Assembly (NCBI GenBank): GCA_947259045.1
Contig: CAMYKZ010000055.1
Location: forward strand, 1 to 36,011
Direction of reading: 5' to 3'
Length of the DNA: 36,011 nucleotides
Source: an uncultured Afifella sp.
Lineage (GTDB): Bacteria > Pseudomonadota > Alphaproteobacteria > Rhizobiales > Afifellaceae
The position numbers and the translations under genes were made by a program. This document shows, piece by piece, positions 35,413 to 36,011 of this stretch. The first letter of the stretch is position 1; the number at the start of each line of letters is the position of its first letter. The notes below the pieces were generated by a model. That model saw only the letters and a list, made by a program, of their open reading frames with translations, was not told the DNA's origin and did no database searches.

Positions 35413-35958
35413 CTATGGGCTTGACGGGACGGCCTGATAGTCATGTATGAGCTGCACATAAACAAAATTCACATCCATACCAAGCTGCGACACTTCTCTT
35501 ATCAAACTGGTTTGAAATTCTTCGTTCAATTGATCCTGATCGAAAACAGCATATCCTGCAGATCTGCGGCGGTTTGAAATGTATGGCGCAACCCCAGCCT
35601 CAACGAATTCAGATAGATACTGTGAGTGCGTTATCTTGTTTCGTCGAAAGCGTTCCGAGTGTAGGCGGTCAATCACAGCATTAAAATGACTTAGCCACTC
35701 TGGACGCGTATGTACCCTCGAAAAATCTGATGAAGTAAGTATAACACTCTTCACGGCGTCAATTTTTTTCTGGTTTGTCATGTTTGCAAGTTTTGATTGA
35801 CTCGAAATCCAATTTTCGTGCCCCCATGCCAACAAAAGAATCTTATCTAGAACGCCTTCTATCCATTGGAAAATCATAAAATATCTACCAATATTCGCAA
35901 ACAGGGCCTCTGTATCGTCATCTGTCCAGCCTGCTCCCAAAGAACTTGGTTTGGTCAT
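35413..35958 (-). CDS. Unknown protein with HEPN-like R-x4-H motif
   Basis: The 181-residue, mostly helical protein is not recognised. Residues 106-111 read RNKITH, matching the R-x4-6-H motif, with Asn after the Arg, that marks HEPN-type RNases; preceding helices (WIEGVLDKILLLAWG at 32-46 and FNAVIDRLHSERF at 92-104) fit the four-helix HEPN bundle. The gene is clearly more AT-rich than the neighbours and uses rarer codons, suggesting transfer. No partner gene is visible; the window ends 53 bp upstream of it. The HEPN assignment is tentative. Confidence 0.6.
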   Translation of the reverse strand: MTKPSSLGAGWTDDDTEALFANIGRYFMIFQWIEGVLDKILLLAWGHENWISSQSKLANMTNQKKIDAVKSVILTSSDFSRVHTRPEWLSHFNAVIDRLHSERFRRNKITHSQYLSEFVEAGVAPYISNRRRSAGYAVFDQDQLNEEFQTSLIREVSQLGMDVNFVYVQLIHDYQAVPSSP

Positions 35959-36011
35959 TCACAAAATCCAATCTGAACGTTTCGGAGTGATCCAGCTTGC
36001 AGTGATCCAAC

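Overview
The window looks like chromosomal DNA of an alphaproteobacterium, most likely Hyphomicrobiales (Rhizobiales). This is inferred from gene content and order (prs-rplY-pth-ychF-MaoC-MaoC; petABC-apt; DUF1285-Nudix-CCA transferase divergent from a moxR-DUF58-DUF4159 operon) and from the GC-rich codon use. No rRNA, tRNA, CRISPR array or insertion sequence was seen.

Layout. 1-5534 (+) is a housekeeping block: the 3' end of prs, a DUF1963 gene, rplY with a good sigma70-type promoter, pth, ychF, two MaoC hotdog proteins and an MTA/SAH nucleosidase. 5504-9921 (-) is the cytochrome bc1 operon petABC, then apt and a membrane protein. 10115-13973 (-) holds two similar ABC exporter half-transporters in tandem. 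14336-15879 has trmL, a start-less coding fragment and a TerC protein.

16044-23892 is the accessory part and the most interesting stretch. It holds a tartrate/D-malate dehydrogenase-family enzyme, a LysR-type regulator with two N-terminal helix-turn-helix domains, a DUF1932 dehydrogenase, and a divergent operon of galB (4-oxalomesaconate hydratase), a type I (VOC) extradiol dioxygenase, galC (CHA aldolase) and galD (4-oxalomesaconate tautomerase). A convergent gene encodes an NMT1/THI5-fold protein without a signal peptide. GalD, GalB and GalC would turn 4-oxalomesaconate into pyruvate and oxaloacetate. The ring-cleavage step appears to belong to a VOC-family enzyme rather than the LigB-type dioxygenase normally found with these genes, so the cluster may be an undescribed variant of the gallate/protocatechuate 4,5-cleavage route.

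23950-28346 has an unknown membrane protein, a hemF interrupted by a 4-bp tandem duplication (a pseudogene unless it is a sequence error), and the (-) strand operon DUF1285-Nudix-CCA transferase. 28540-35372 (+) is a tightly overlapping four-gene MoxR AAA ATPase operon. The window ends with an AT-rich orphan gene (-) carrying a HEPN-like R-x4-H motif.
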